From JANSWP01 sp041941305 (lineage in GTDB: Bacteria > Bacteroidota > Bacteroidia > Chitinophagales > Saprospiraceae), in the NCBI GenBank assembly GCA_041941305.1, contig JBGTQJ010000050.1:4084-68083 (forward strand): 64,000 nucleotides of DNA, written 5' to 3'. The position numbers were made by a program, and so were the translations under genes. The notes beneath the pieces are model-generated. The model was not told where the DNA came from and made no database searches. It was given only the letters and a program-made list of their open reading frames with translations. Below, piece after piece: positions 46,001 to 51,933 of the stretch. Position 1 is the first letter of the stretch; each line of letters starts with the position of its first letter.

Positions 46001-49000
46001 GATATCTTCTAGCAAGGATAACTTTAAATCACTAAAAGCCACTCTGTCTGGTCCAATGGCGACTTCATCTTTCACAAATACTAAATAATTAGACGAATTC
46101 ACCACATTTGCTTGATTGTCTCCTACTGATTCAACTTGCTCCGAATCACTGATTCTAACAATCATGGTCAATTCTATTGTAAAGTCTTGTCCTTGTGCCC
46201 AACCAACAGGTAGCCTAAAGTCTGTGATCAGCAATCGAGCATTAGCTGGAAAATCCGTTTCATTATCGTATAAAAAATCATCAATTTGTTGAGTTAAATC
46301 AAAAGGCAGTGTACCATCAAAATTCATTCGGTGCTCATCCACAGATTCAAGCGTTAACTTTGAATAATCCTTTGCTCCACCATTTAATAATAATTCAGAA
46401 AAAACTGGCTGATAGTTGTTCACTTGAAAATTCGCACCTGTTAAAAAAGGAATATTTACTTCTCCCGGATTATTAATATCATCCACAACAAAGCCATTGA
46501 TATTATTAATTCGGAGCTGTTCCATGACGAGCTGTTGGTGTAGTTCATTTAGTTTTTTGGGATTCAGGTCTTGAGATAGATGACTTCCACCTATGGAGAA
46601 ATCTTCATAATTGAGTTGCCTTGAGTCATATTTTTTGTTGTAATACTTTAATAAATAGTCATCCAATTTGGCTGGATCATATAAAGGCTCCCCATTGATT
46701 ACACAATCACAATCTACCTTTCGTACGTTGGCTTCAATTCGGTCTAACGCAAAACCTCCTTGCCCATCTGCACTTGCCCAAAGCACGAGCGTAAGCTCAT
46801 TGAGTCCTTCTGTAAATTCCAGCTCTAATCCCAATTCTACAGCATCAGAAGCAGGGTGGTTCAATAAATTTAAAGCAGTAATTTGAATGGCTTTTCCTGC
46901 TATTTTGATGGAATCCTTTCCTTCAGCTGAACCAAAGTCATCAAATGAATAGCGGTTTTCGGGAGTCGCAAATGGATCTACTGTTAAACCCTCAATGGGC
47001 AAGTCTGACAATTCAAAATCTATATCCTCTACTATATTAAAGGCTTGACGAATGCGAAGCACTTTTTCCGCTTTGTCTCCAGTTAAGAGGTCCAAAAATG
47101 TTTTCTCTTTTAAATCAAAAGACAATTTTCCATTCATCTCCGTACTTGGAAAAAACTCCTTCCCGTCTGAGCCCAAATCCACCAACTGGGCATTCACCAT
47201 AGTCCCTTCCTCCACCTCAAATGTTCCATTCCACATACTCATATTATACACCCCAGGCTCAGGACTCGCTTCTATTTCCAAATCCGCCCCGTTGATTTCC
47301 AATTCCGCCTGATAATCAAACGGCTCATCCAACAAGGGCACCTGAATCTTACCAGAAATGGAACTCGACTTTGGAGAACCCTCCTCAATCACCAAATTGA
47401 ATTGATCAACGCTGTAGGGCCAGTCGGTCATGCGCCCTTCTTCCAGGCTTATCAATCCAGTACCTGTAAAATTGCCAAAAGCGCCTGCTTCGGAGAGAAA
47501 TAGGTCGCCTTGCTGGAGTTGTAGATTTTGGTTGTTGCCCGTAAAATCAAATTCGGGTGGAAGGGTTACCTGCACTTCGTTGAGATGCAGGCCCTGCCAG
47601 TTGTTTTCATTGGCTTGCTGATAGCCGGTATTTTCGGTGAGTTCGAGTTTTTGATCTACATTGAGATCTAACTGTCCTGCCTCCATTCTAAAAACAAAAC
47701 CCGGCAAACTCGGTATGGAAAAATCTTCGAATTTTTCTATTTCTCCCAAATACTGATTGGGATCATTGGTTGCAGCACCCAATTGAAATCGGATGGCTTG
47801 CTTGTCACTGGCTCGCACCATTACTTGTTTACTGATTTGGACTTCTGTTTTGAGGTCATAAGCCGTATAACCACTGCAATCCATCGCCATGCTGGAACCA
47901 TTGTTTCCGGCTTTGATGGTCAATTCAAAAATGCCGGAAAGTGGCGAGCTACCGCCCTCCAGTAAATCCAAATTGCTATTTCCCTTGACGCCATAAGGGG
48001 TAATCTCCAGGTTCAAACCTACATATCGCATTACATCCCCGCCTTCCAGATTTTCATAAGCGATGCAATTCATATAAGCATTTCGCTCTGTAAAGCGCAT
48101 GCCCACCACCGCAATCATCGGAAGGGCTTCGCCATTTGTTTCTTTATCGATTCCAATAGGCAAATTGACCGGAACCGGATCAGATGGGTTAAACATTGAA
48201 GTGAGCCGGCTTTGCCCTTGCCCTATCGCGAAAAAGTTTTCCAGGTTTGTAGCATAATCTTCCGTAACGATATTCTGAATATTCCCGGGTACCATCAAAC
48301 TTGGGTCCAGATAAAAATCGTTTTCTACCACTGCCTCCAGGGAGCCCACACCAAAAGCCCGCATACTTTCCTTTACTTTCAAGTCAATAAAATTCACAGG
48401 CAGTTTGGTTTTCAAAAAAGGAATGGTCACAAAACCAGTTCCACTCACCCCATCACCCGAGGGCGTCGCATCTAATACTTCCATATCAAAATAACCCAGG
48501 CTAACTATATCGCCCTCCACCAATGGCACAGGTTCTGCTCCTGCAGCATTGACGGGTCCAAAGTCCGTACTGAATACTTCGCAGCCCTGAGGCGTCGGTT
48601 TGCTATCTTCTTCATCATCCGAACTGGCTCCCGAGCCCGTTCCCGCTTCAAAAAAGGTAAAAGTGCAGACCTGGCTGTACCCTTCATTTTCAAAAAGCAT
48701 GCTTGTTGAATGCAGCAAAGAATACGCTCTGACCCTCCATGCATAGGTTTTATTGGGTTCCAATGGGGGCTCCCCAACTGAATAGAGTAGGGAAGGCGCC
48801 ATAGTGGTGGTCTGATATATTTGGAAGGCGGATTCAAATCCATCATTGGGGTCCGCAATACCTGGCATCAATTCAACCAACGTAAATTCGTATTCCACCG
48901 GATTGGGAGAATTGGTGGAACCAATGTGCATCGGTGTCCAATTGAAGAGCAAATTTTGGGGTTCAGGAAATTCCAATTCATCGCCACAGGCTGGCAGCAA

Positions 49001-49510
49001 CAATTGGGGTGGTTGGTTCAATAGAAAAATGCCATATACGCAGGCTTTCCGGGAAATGGGTACATTTCGCTCCACATCAATTACTTCCAGACAAATCGCA
49101 TTACGCCCTTCGGGAATATTCACACTCCCTTGTCCAAACCCCGTACCTCCCGTTAAACTCATCGGATTGAGGTAGGGCGCCAATGCATTCCCATCAAAAG
49201 TTTCTGCCTGAAACTGATTGAGCCGAATATTTTGAGAGACAAAATTGGGATCGGTTTGATAGATCACATTCTGATTGGTCTCAATGCTAAGATTCAATCG
49301 CACATCCCGAAATGGCTCCACTGGATCATTCAAGGTTGCCGTAAAGGACAAGTCCTGCGCCCGCTCAAATGTATAAACGGAAAGATCCAGTGAATAAGGC
49401 GGAATGGTAAAACCAGTCAATTGCACCGGATATACCTGCTGAGCAAAGCTGGTCATTCCAATCATCAAAAAAGCCGTAAGTAGTGAAAGTAATCTTTTCT
49501 TAAACCTCAT
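31091..49510 (-). CDS. Giant TANFOR-domain surface protein with LamG domains (6139 aa)
   Basis: I place the start at ATG 49510: it gives a good signal peptide (MRFKKRLLSLLTAFLMIGM, cleavage near SFA). The longer frame begins at a GTG (49573) inside a low-complexity repeat. Residues ~25-285 match the TANFOR domain as I know it (IPPYSLDLSVY, LAPYLNPMSL, FNWTPMHIGS, KTYAWRVRAYS), named after Tannerella forsythia. Next come ~3000 residues of unassigned, mostly beta-type sequence, with one helical stretch near residues 2600-3000. Three LamG domains start near 3361, 3624 and 3861, then two tandem copies of a ~265-residue module at 4116-4646. A fourth LamG (4662-5856) appears split by a ~1050-residue helical triple repeat. 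After a Gly/Ser-rich linker (~5976-6010) the protein ends in what looks like half of the two-cysteine module found in the next gene. No type IX C-terminal domain is visible. Probable role: very large cell-surface adhesin; the partner is unknown. Confidence 0.9.
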   Translation of the reverse strand: MRFKKRLLSLLTAFLMIGMTSFAQQVYPVQLTGFTIPPYSLDLSVYTFERAQDLSFTATLNDPVEPFRDVRLNLSIETNQNVIYQTDPNFVSQNIRLNQFQAETFDGNALAPYLNPMSLTGGTGFGQGSVNIPEGRNAICLEVIDVERNVPISRKACVYGIFLLNQPPQLLLPACGDELEFPEPQNLLFNWTPMHIGSTNSPNPVEYEFTLVELMPGIADPNDGFESAFQIYQTTTMAPSLLYSVGEPPLEPNKTYAWRVRAYSLLHSTSMLFENEGYSQVCTFTFFEAGTGSGASSDDEEDSKPTPQGCEVFSTDFGPVNAAGAEPVPLVEGDIVSLGYFDMEVLDATPSGDGVSGTGFVTIPFLKTKLPVNFIDLKVKESMRAFGVGSLEAVVENDFYLDPSLMVPGNIQNIVTEDYATNLENFFAIGQGQSRLTSMFNPSDPVPVNLPIGIDKETNGEALPMIAVVGMRFTERNAYMNCIAYENLEGGDVMRYVGLNLEITPYGVKGNSNLDLLEGGSSPLSGIFELTIKAGNNGSSMAMDCSGYTAYDLKTEVQISKQVMVRASDKQAIRFQLGAATNDPNQYLGEIEKFEDFSIPSLPGFVFRMEAGQLDLNVDQKLELTENTGYQQANENNWQGLHLNEVQVTLPPEFDFTGNNQNLQLQQGDLFLSEAGAFGNFTGTGLISLEEGRMTDWPYSVDQFNLVIEEGSPKSSSISGKIQVPLLDEPFDYQAELEINGADLEIEASPEPGVYNMSMWNGTFEVEEGTMVNAQLVDLGSDGKEFFPSTEMNGKLSFDLKEKTFLDLLTGDKAEKVLRIRQAFNIVEDIDFELSDLPIEGLTVDPFATPENRYSFDDFGSAEGKDSIKIAGKAIQITALNLLNHPASDAVELGLELEFTEGLNELTLVLWASADGQGGFALDRIEANVRKVDCDCVINGEPLYDPAKLDDYLLKYYNKKYDSRQLNYEDFSIGGSHLSQDLNPKKLNELHQQLVMEQLRINNINGFVVDDINNPGEVNIPFLTGANFQVNNYQPVFSELLLNGGAKDYSKLTLESVDEHRMNFDGTLPFDLTQQIDDFLYDNETDFPANARLLITDFRLPVGWAQGQDFTIELTMIVRISDSEQVESVGDNQANVVNSSNYLVFVKDEVAIGPDRVAFSDLKLSLLEDIAHPDNNNLVFRRNDSEDPSEGSYVYLECEGFQHYNVQADFIVPYGDETSATNVIKMTNVGADAASLDAAMRLYYKDAVFPMTINGRDLVNFIAPLHSENRDGSDLVFQIHGLEFKYIRIETGHFDFHRDDNPEAYVGNYDLFKGLVFDEIEVEFAGIMTKEGGSRQTLKVTGNNFYYDIIGSEGLIGSIDMQADVIPKSKGADIGGWKYEVSKLIFGMFDDGNNNGDLVPKCGIEGSMLIPLFTDKDFNWISFVGDLSGYWFDNEETNQFYPLGSFHIGDQFDPNALTDASYELSFIDNMNMQLMGSTIDFIYNRNIGEFEAAATLNGKAGIFMSSDENDGGHSSSFNLGLPLLGFQGLVINGGESACGAEDGLGGIRTIDFGTWGLFSAPEEDEEDDGGMGINGFPFGIEALQFNCTSPGEWSLIVGIRVNLVGVSIKNLPNISRKQDNYVAAGGGASALTSKIKGAKTTRSIEGVSFDPKKKSLSLSTSSATGNKKTVTTTTITKNKKGMPKIKVAGLSAITQLDFQFSQNDNGDLEFRDVDLDALYIYGEFASVTLQGFLILMDNDALWGDGIKGYLDLTVEGGFSFQAKAMGQFGSTVKDNNISGDHEEEYRYFFLDLEFVSEKGIQLGAIPVSVHGASGGIFYNCDAIAPADAIPAFADQAALAAGQVSHPTAVSDTNLAVECPFGDLCAPGAGLSLYNYEPSKGRMGMHIGVILALSNRPQTLIAEVKVGAQLTTDFTFEQLDIQGNVYMQAEDIFTRDEAPLQGTVDVSVDFVNKELRGAFSVTMEYEEPPGLEPPAKPLYVVTADVACNFHFALPGHGTSEGKWYFKMGAPRPEDHQTVTMEVLDIFTAQVGFYLQFGHDIDPIPAIQDIVPRWPGTETAEGRLADAFFANGDGILFGMKFGINGEASYGPFYGKFEAGMGFDLSMMKYEDSQCEPYATDGFGIRNWYIRGNAYAYIDASMGLQYDIGFASGSAEIFSGYAAVAMRAEFPNPAYFQAQIYASYSILGGALKGSVNFRWETGERMDPSCLTTSVDLDGLPELSLPLIGDTYPSNDNYEDTDIPIFAKPQVAFNLPINQVIAFPTYNPETFQQEHTEYYKPIIKEDGVYLTNARGTRVESLVIQDANTVTLEPNDLLEANSRYELHIEYGWELKISDGEWNLIDREVENSDGSTTNYGNLEKTISFTTGDFPTEMIEDAFSTSQPANGQHFWTDDYAIPLIEFKHKGWDQLFPASAEEAGEEGEYIYDYTVQLTEYHKNGNGATGNVYTFPVSEYPGMVAYETEEIRTESFGVDTDGNGTNDVTLYFPIVEIEASNGKTVEFEGLKDAGLLDNKLYNLQILRVPITKTAEVMVTEEAVEEVGGEDYQVALTIPIANLESAPENYGDVKILYEMWFGTSSHDSFSEKVRSYFDNSVTISQELEDWDYSLNHPLEESSNRGGLDLGELNSSDISYTNPLDINDEIDGKVWKPESGQLFGRFSKSHFNPIILSPNVASSHESFDRYDLERLNLNFNQKSKLYSYRTTNNSVYENESIEDYLVNSVSRIEDLYDILITARDEVIERYIVELGHAQMTQAEQEALYDVWRDTDNDVPEGQLYDYSDIPAWALYCAEWLYNDGIDANFREAYDGYIPSDTYDNDLDQFIERYHSEYRRSLELICHIADNNINSTSSKLYKIKKGAVDDFKEYVDNQLGERLMDLQTDVYLLGAFLTIPEESSGWNTIEVKGGVGSFSIQDSNNPSVPTYDDQSVRIYLYRPGIIAKQAKAYAEIARTFGFNFEEILEIYTDELSYTDIEDVKPAFTNVLTSNLPNFYSYFDGNQSDHYYGPGQIIGKKHKLVLKFPDINSWNYRQELIPPTSYNWHTFTYDNIYRQGNDSSIDNQSTTSSTGNLGNETNSLSDIKLIRNANYIEPVEEDSEEEVDPDVVGYTESVYLEWDVHRASEYNLQSIWLEKDGQIWSYLDLENEEEDIYELDEESGTYQRTKVFYDSELNAPLFHYKISDTRTKADIFIERDDEIYKVTGAYIYRESSANNSSTVTDNSIVSDVTAPEREQLLRFPRNLEVNPLQLLVYSLGTGNSFDVEAISVYNSENKREVLWQNTGVNISDYMGVKTLYTHSGELITSASEDFTIQRSKDPNTNLVLFDMEPQAEYTVYVKTSAGKASFVTNGDYWINRGGASVYQFNETIADAVFLPLDGNAAVRLYGTNSTIDLTNNNGNSASAQNLGLPIRDITLETWIDVGSTNQTDKPIIGFLNNNNNSWALTQQGTSLEFSIRTTSGVGTATTPAVLTEDTWMHLTATYDGQYLRIYVDGVEQASVAHTGFIDYDDNGDGTIDELDNGYLKLSGASNHRKVDELSIWSAARNVAEIAADAEFGPFGANPDYNQDIPGLVAYYKFDQNWLDETVENMGGIGLDAQLEGSYSNMTDIWVASEVPKSLNLPAGALASSPNNAEVGNYALEFSTAYGHVEIPNASGFDNLTTDFTFEFWAKSSDVGSGSHSIIAKGSAFQLVLIDNEQLGLAIGNQEILIGSYFINDGTWYQYVLTGANGNELKLYRNGQFITERQSNFGISNTDNPLLLGYNFAESLIILDEVGIWSVAQTAEDIQEDFLSMEVPTSDNLIAFYNFDVPENSDVLTDLSGNQHDGTIYHTEVTPMSDDQPEISTVSILWTEGVELTSNHLIPQAVTTSMGEHALEFAYGLSYVEVQDDNRLDEIANDFSIEFWAKLTDAEIESERPLLHKNNAWGIHLNNGRQLILTTGNNNCSFNEALVTDNGWHQYALVAEGGNSRKLYRDGLLIDENTNNYTIEASADNLFIGFNDGNTADIVIDELSIWKRTRSETEIAESHSTRIIPTEDEDLVAYYKFNDGPDSPTLTDHSGHYLTGTIHYDTHTVPESNDEYGGVIPEHDVPTASWVSGIIPSPTVASDDQEEDIELPIDDIITGGDSRYQLQKVADNSWRVVFKDQAAFEDVEELSVYKTEEISIIGQSVTVEKINKWYSGQHNWYSVGNESNLFQVTDWLELNLQTPTTYDAIYLLTKNNLVYSFEFDEEGEEDLPDIIDLTWVDASNTAYVAGNAEEESKIKIDRVATSNASLSNFIQFTWRNSLPITGYDIAIYDENMKKQFLYLAEEDEYSAYVDDLAGGQDIIVLEGDYGYQFELTEGANYTIFIRNDESGEFEMAELGTEFWEELSVVWIDVSDDFESTPGDDWEFNADLLFVEGSSYQLQRATDENWKIVFNDPNAFAEVEELSLYQAGQTSKWYAGQHNWLSEGAESNSFQMTDWLGSFLQTPTHQDNLYLFTKSNAVYAFEFEETRTEDVFNDGALNITININNELPDIINLKVVDIAETPYAAGNVEEESLIKIDRLSTGSASLSSTVQFNWRNSQPILGFDIAIYDESMNRQVLYFGGENKYREYADNGYGGQAINLLDWDHDYHINLIEGANYTIFLRNQADEYCMLSLDGTFWEGLSVIWIDPVNDFETAPQLAGYFEIGDYVLEFDEGKEVSLGSLTTGSNWTVEGWMKADSYEAFYPFINDRDFLFTFNEDKSEVAAIRAAEECPTMVHLQEEPNFREDFIELANDYNDFTATDLHNMTSTAIIWDQATWEADVTPEAEQAAADIIKFYHALVLDEHAFEAIYDEGNRDFLGEIYHYYSTYYGNYADDSHNNNLSTSIITSAFDKQYYDQRIDRNYYFSSESDFSSLVSLMQNHPSITSRIQNAVASNNTKAMAAFMVSLIEIAVEVETSDATPENKAAFEALLTREIVPISDNPNNDTYLEYLLFDIIGATDSEQAHERLLEGLIRGLKAVAEATLLDWILPEVIENYDLTRENSVLDTYLATAEVAETVENHFTALEAELRLATLEQAITDVGTVLTTLEQTLTNELVEADLAVTPSTPGNEASSAELDQINTLSLLQIEAFLKSNTEYITFNETEWTDNVIPATNQATENAVKLYEALVLEDDAFTEAYGTSREDYFEEVLPDFNFAPEVEYTDLPLRIIEEAQDKFNEPSYMRHLLNESFTNMFRFDIERGSSRKAITAFTVALIEITTEIDYTSNVSYYHKAAFQFFLQRDFDPAPFDEKSFFEYLITDVINEAGTDKECKERLNGLLTSIQAIAKVVELDWIKELHTNTEANLVFEGCSIFEGYDVLETSLAIPDMDPVSTAALIHIAPSLNNNSYIIFDNDSWADEVIPAASEAAVDVVKLFDGLILDDETFSAAYNTIRSDYLQAILGSNYSASSYDIIDDCSDNTTIPLSLRNDISGMQWEINNLENDNKEAAIATFIFMLSQMAQDVETSEDLQHFPAYYNKQAFQKFFTRDYHSNDSRVETYLEHLVFEVIAATASDEERKAVLKGLMTSIQAVAKVALLEWVSLSSSGAVDNVFEDCYILEDYEVLESSSGLDLESVLTDLDQANVAIEAVMTDFDAAFTVIDEVIDAIDAPPADFDASLSSLEESTATKLTKVIEVIDALETNLELLTVEEENPPPATADNAIIAIATAIAEVKATNAATAAVNNMPAYQEILAGLQANLVTLQEYVPTIQAFIADHNSFSAEVVADIPTFSSELQVLAEETLDGYINDLYECYATTYADYGGIFLDIEGMQTNRWYHYALTYNDPTPPDPDSDESIDDDQVVILYINGAKIGDPITLGVPMELSADRLTLNYKDDQGISYLDDFSIWSYTKSTEEIENDFLYGVETGANGMLAYYDFNDGPGSATLSDISGSHKHGDLLEMDVMNDWHFNDRSPADYSPALDLTLIDPGAFDPGSQPAGDTPVAGDDSNPPGLDNEDNEVVYEEYIGIGGIVINVPVNPGAGSGASGSSSGSGNNSGGGNQSSGGSSGGSSDDLSYLDPAPYTMRLDDNGYPIIFYKERTDLFDISEVYMINKDNDAHKLHWFKGYLYETTDEGTTSLSCTTIPDELPLIESDDNFSVFIRTVDGTIYNLSDTNAAGFQLFKEVDPNNAAEFSQVPEELWD
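32235..35390 (-). repeat. Helical triple-repeat segment inserted in a LamG domain of the TANFOR protein
   Basis: Three related helical units begin at about 35205 (AIIWDQATW), 34230 (YITFNETEW) and 33480 (YIIFDNDSW). Each continues with a VIPA/VTPEAE helix and ALVLD(D/E)xAF. Each ends with a segment like LEYLLFDIIGAT, then LxxGLxxxxxAVAxxxLLDW, and in the second and third units CxIxExYxVLE. Between and after the units are Ala/Glu/Leu-rich heptad stretches that look like coiled coil. The flanks read as the first half (WTVEGWMKADSYEAFY) and second half (RWYHYALTYND, LDDFSIWSYTKS) of one LamG domain. Confidence 0.75.
35570..37165 (-). repeat. Two tandem ~265-residue modules in the TANFOR protein
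   Basis: Two successive segments (about 37165-36385 and 36370-35575) share YQLQ, WxxVFxDxxAFxxVEELS, KWYxGQHNW, FQxTDWL, EEESxIKIDR, FxWRNSxPIxGxDIAIYDE and EGANYTIFxRN in the same order. The layout parallels the two-cysteine module of the neighbouring giant protein, which suggests common origin. Confidence 0.7.
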
Positions 49511-49514
49511 TTTA

Positions 49515-49675
49515 TTGGGTATTATTTTTTTTTGTTCTGGTTTCTGGGTGCTGGGTGCTGGTTTGCTGGACACTTGTCTCTTGCCTCTTGTTTCTTGGTG
49601 CGGGGTACGGGTTTTTGTTTTATTAATGTTTACCTCTCAATTCATTCATCATTCATCATCCATCATCATCCAAAG
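49515..49675. repeat. Degenerate heptanucleotide repeat tracts between the barrel and TANFOR genes
   Basis: Three abutting or nearby tracts have a 7-bp period on the plus strand: GGTTTCT/GGGTGCT/GGGTGCT, then TTGTCTC/TTGCCTC/TTGTTTC, then ATCATTC/ATCATCC near 49641-49675. The last tract overlaps the 3' end of the barrel gene. They resemble the short tandem heptamer repeats known from cyanobacteria and other bacteria. They explain why the frame upstream of the TANFOR start codon is open without being a real N-terminus. Confidence 0.7.
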
Positions 49676-51554
49676 AAGACTCCTCCTTCTTCTGCCGTTT
49701 CTCCTCCTTCCTCGCCTCTCTTTCCTCTTTCGTTTTTGGTTTCGTTCCAAAATTGAATTGATAGCCCAGCGTACCAGTCAATTCAGAGAAACTGGAAGCT
49801 GAGCTACCTGATCCTTTTTTGGTGCTCAGCAAGTTCCAGTTCATATTTAGAGATTGACTATCTGAGATTTTATAGCTTAGTCTGAATTGCCCATTTAGGT
49901 TGGTTTGGTCATCGGTGTTTTGGTTGGTCATCAGGAAATAATTTAGGTCGAGACCTGTATTGATTTTTCCTTCCAGAAAACCTTTGGTTACGCCTAACCC
50001 ACCGCCATATCTTCTCATGATCATTTGGGCCAGTTCGTTTTGATTGTAATTCGCCTTTAGAGAAAACTTCCATTTGCTTTCCGACAATGAATAATTGTAG
50101 ACGAGGTTGCCTACCAACATTTGCGATGCAGCGCTGGACATTGGGTCTACCACCTCATCGGTCACCATTTGTGCATTGAGGGTACCTGTCAGGACATGTT
50201 GATTGCTGGAAGCATCCTGGAAACTATAGGAAGCATTGAGTCCTGCATCCTGAGTGACAATAATAACATTGAGGGAATCCAATTCGGGATCCAATAGGTA
50301 GGCGATGTCTGAACTGTTATTGGTATAGTTGAGTGTAAGATTGAAACTGTTTAGGGTATAGCCAATATTGGCAGTTCCAATAAATCGGGTCAAGGTTGAA
50401 GCCTGGCTGTTGTCCAGATTATTGGTTTGTACACCACCACTTAGATTGACATTCACTGCATTTTCCAATAATCCAAAGCTCAAGTTTCCGGTGATGTCTT
50501 CGATGTCATTATTAAAGTAGTAGGCTCCAAGCGATCTGTAATTGGGATCTATTCTTTTATAAGCCATGCCTACTGTAAATATTTTGGCTTGAAAATCAAG
50601 GGAAGATTCGAGGGCATTTTTGTACTCGGTGGTTTGTTTGGCGTCAAATAAAAAGCCTGGGTGTGGAAACTTATTGGAAGCGTTGGCATCTGCCGCATTT
50701 GGAGAAATAGCGCTGCTGGCGTATTCCACTTTCAAGTTAAAATTGTCGAAAAAGGTTTTTTGCGCATTAATGCCGATGACCAAGTTTTCTTCCGGAGATA
50801 CTGGATTTGGACTTTCATCTGGTATTTCTATTGAATTCAAATCATCCTGAGCTTTAAAAACGGATAAATCCAGGTATTCTTCATTGGTCCCATAGCCTAC
50901 TTTCATGCCCCAGCCTTTTCTTTCAAATACGGGTATGTTTGGTGTAGTCAGAGATAGATCGATGGGTTCGGCTTTGGCAAGTTGCCCATACATGGCTGCA
51001 ATGCGCAGATTGCCTGGAGTAAGCTCCATTCCAGCTCCGAGGAAATTGAGATTGGCAAGTGTAAACTGAGAAAAATTCATGCTTCGATGACCGAAATGCA
51101 GCTTTATCCATTTGAAGCGCGGAGAGGTACCAAATCTGACGAAGCGGTTTTTTTGGTTTTCAATTTTATTTTCGACATTATTTCTAAAAGCACGGATGAG
51201 TTCTTTTATGTTTGGGTAAGCAGATTCGGTATTCTTAGCCGATACCATTAAGGAGAAAGGAAGATTCAGTTTGTAAATTCGGATATTGGCATTGGCGTTG
51301 AGGGAGTAGAAGAAAGGGTCTTGTCGAGCATCTGCACCAAAGGCGCTATAGGAACGCATGTTTAACCCAAGTCCACCATTCATGACAAAGGGCTCTCCAA
51401 AGTCACCAAAACCCTTAAATAACCCGGAGACATAATTTTTGAAAAAACCCTTTTCGGTCACTTTATCCAAATCCTCAAAATCAGATATATCCTGGGTATA
51501 GGCAAATCCGTGGAGTATTGTTATCAGGACAAAAATTGCGTAGCGTTTTTTCAT
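49656..51554 (-). CDS. Outer-membrane beta-barrel-like protein (632 aa)
   Basis: First gene of the surface-protein block, from ATG 51554. Residues 1-20 are a signal peptide (YAIFVLITILHGFAY, then TQ). Most of the remaining chain alternates polar and apolar residues in strands of about 10 ended by turns, as in an outer-membrane beta-barrel. Landmarks are FRFKWIKLHFGHRSMNFSQF, GAGMELTPGNLRIAAMYGQL, GMKVGYG and GYQFNFG. The last strand is followed by a highly charged tail (KEEREARKEEKRQKKEE, then SSLDDDG) that would face the periplasm. I recall similar proteins encoded beside TANFOR and FN3 genes in other Bacteroidota, but give no family name. It could anchor or export the giant proteins, or be a structural porin; the sequence alone does not decide. 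The 82-bp gap to the next gene contains heptamer repeats. Confidence 0.85.
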   Translation of the reverse strand: MKKRYAIFVLITILHGFAYTQDISDFEDLDKVTEKGFFKNYVSGLFKGFGDFGEPFVMNGGLGLNMRSYSAFGADARQDPFFYSLNANANIRIYKLNLPFSLMVSAKNTESAYPNIKELIRAFRNNVENKIENQKNRFVRFGTSPRFKWIKLHFGHRSMNFSQFTLANLNFLGAGMELTPGNLRIAAMYGQLAKAEPIDLSLTTPNIPVFERKGWGMKVGYGTNEEYLDLSVFKAQDDLNSIEIPDESPNPVSPEENLVIGINAQKTFFDNFNLKVEYASSAISPNAADANASNKFPHPGFLFDAKQTTEYKNALESSLDFQAKIFTVGMAYKRIDPNYRSLGAYYFNNDIEDITGNLSFGLLENAVNVNLSGGVQTNNLDNSQASTLTRFIGTANIGYTLNSFNLTLNYTNNSSDIAYLLDPELDSLNVIIVTQDAGLNASYSFQDASSNQHVLTGTLNAQMVTDEVVDPMSSAASQMLVGNLVYNYSLSESKWKFSLKANYNQNELAQMIMRRYGGGLGVTKGFLEGKINTGLDLNYFLMTNQNTDDQTNLNGQFRLSYKISDSQSLNMNWNLLSTKKGSGSSASSFSELTGTLGYQFNFGTKPKTKEEREARKEEKRQKKEESSLDDDG

Positions 51555-51810
51555 GTCGATGAAAAAATTTATGTGATTTTCCCTTCCATCTAATTTTAAT
51601 CCTTGTTGTTTTACCGGTCTATGCTGACTCTAACCGGATTAGGAATTTTGAGCGTTTTCCCCTGTCAATTGTTTTTAAACCTCTTTTCGGCTGGTGAATA
51701 ATTTATATGTGTAAAGGTAGGAGGACTGAGGTTTGTATTTCCGACATAATGTCTCGAAAAACCGTCAATTTTAATTAAATCAGGCTGGTTTACAAAACGA
51801 AACTTTGCCA

Positions 51811-51896
51811 AGGGCTCCAGCCCTGGAGTTGGAGATATTTTTTTTGCAACAGGGCAGGAGCCCTGGACTTTATTCGTCTGGCAAGCTGGAGCTTGC
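51811..51896. repeat. Cluster of three short GC-rich palindromes
   Basis: Hairpins occur at 51811-51824 (AGGGCT/AGCCCT), 51850-51865 (CAGGGC/GCCCTG) and 51881-51896 (GCAAGCT/AGCTTGC). A variant of the last also occurs next to the stop codon of the other regulator gene (56608-56641), so this is an interspersed family, perhaps acting in 3'-end formation. Confidence 0.7.
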
Positions 51897-51914
51897 AACG
51901 AGCTTAATTATTTT

Positions 51915-51933
51915 GTAGGTAAAACCAACCTAC
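51915..51933 (-). terminator. Possible terminator hairpin after the first regulator
   Basis: A 6-bp perfect stem (GTAGGT/ACCTAC) with a 7-nt loop directly abuts the TAA stop codon at 51936-51934. It lacks a T-run on the minus strand, so factor-independent termination is uncertain. It may separate the regulator transcript from the surface-protein block. Confidence 0.4.

Larger units (their letters stand above)
51555..51933 (-). other. Intergenic region upstream of the surface-protein block
   Basis: No gene is supported in these 379 bp. The half nearest the regulator holds palindromes (listed separately). The half nearest the barrel gene probably contains the promoter of the block. A possible Bacteroidota -7 element (TAnnTTTG type, here TACCTTTA on the minus strand at 51719-51712) and an 11-bp palindrome GACATAATGTC at 51743-51753 are candidates. 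No clear -33 partner was found, so both are weak. Confidence 0.35.

Noticed and set aside
49511..49573. Upstream extension of the TANFOR protein to a GTG start
   Set aside because: The 21 extra residues are translated heptamer repeat and would bury the signal peptide; the ATG at 49510 gives a normal one.
51665..51898. Open frame of 77 codons on the minus strand between regulator and barrel genes
   Set aside because: It reads straight through the palindrome cluster, has no recognisable domain or signal peptide and shows the odd composition expected of repeats.
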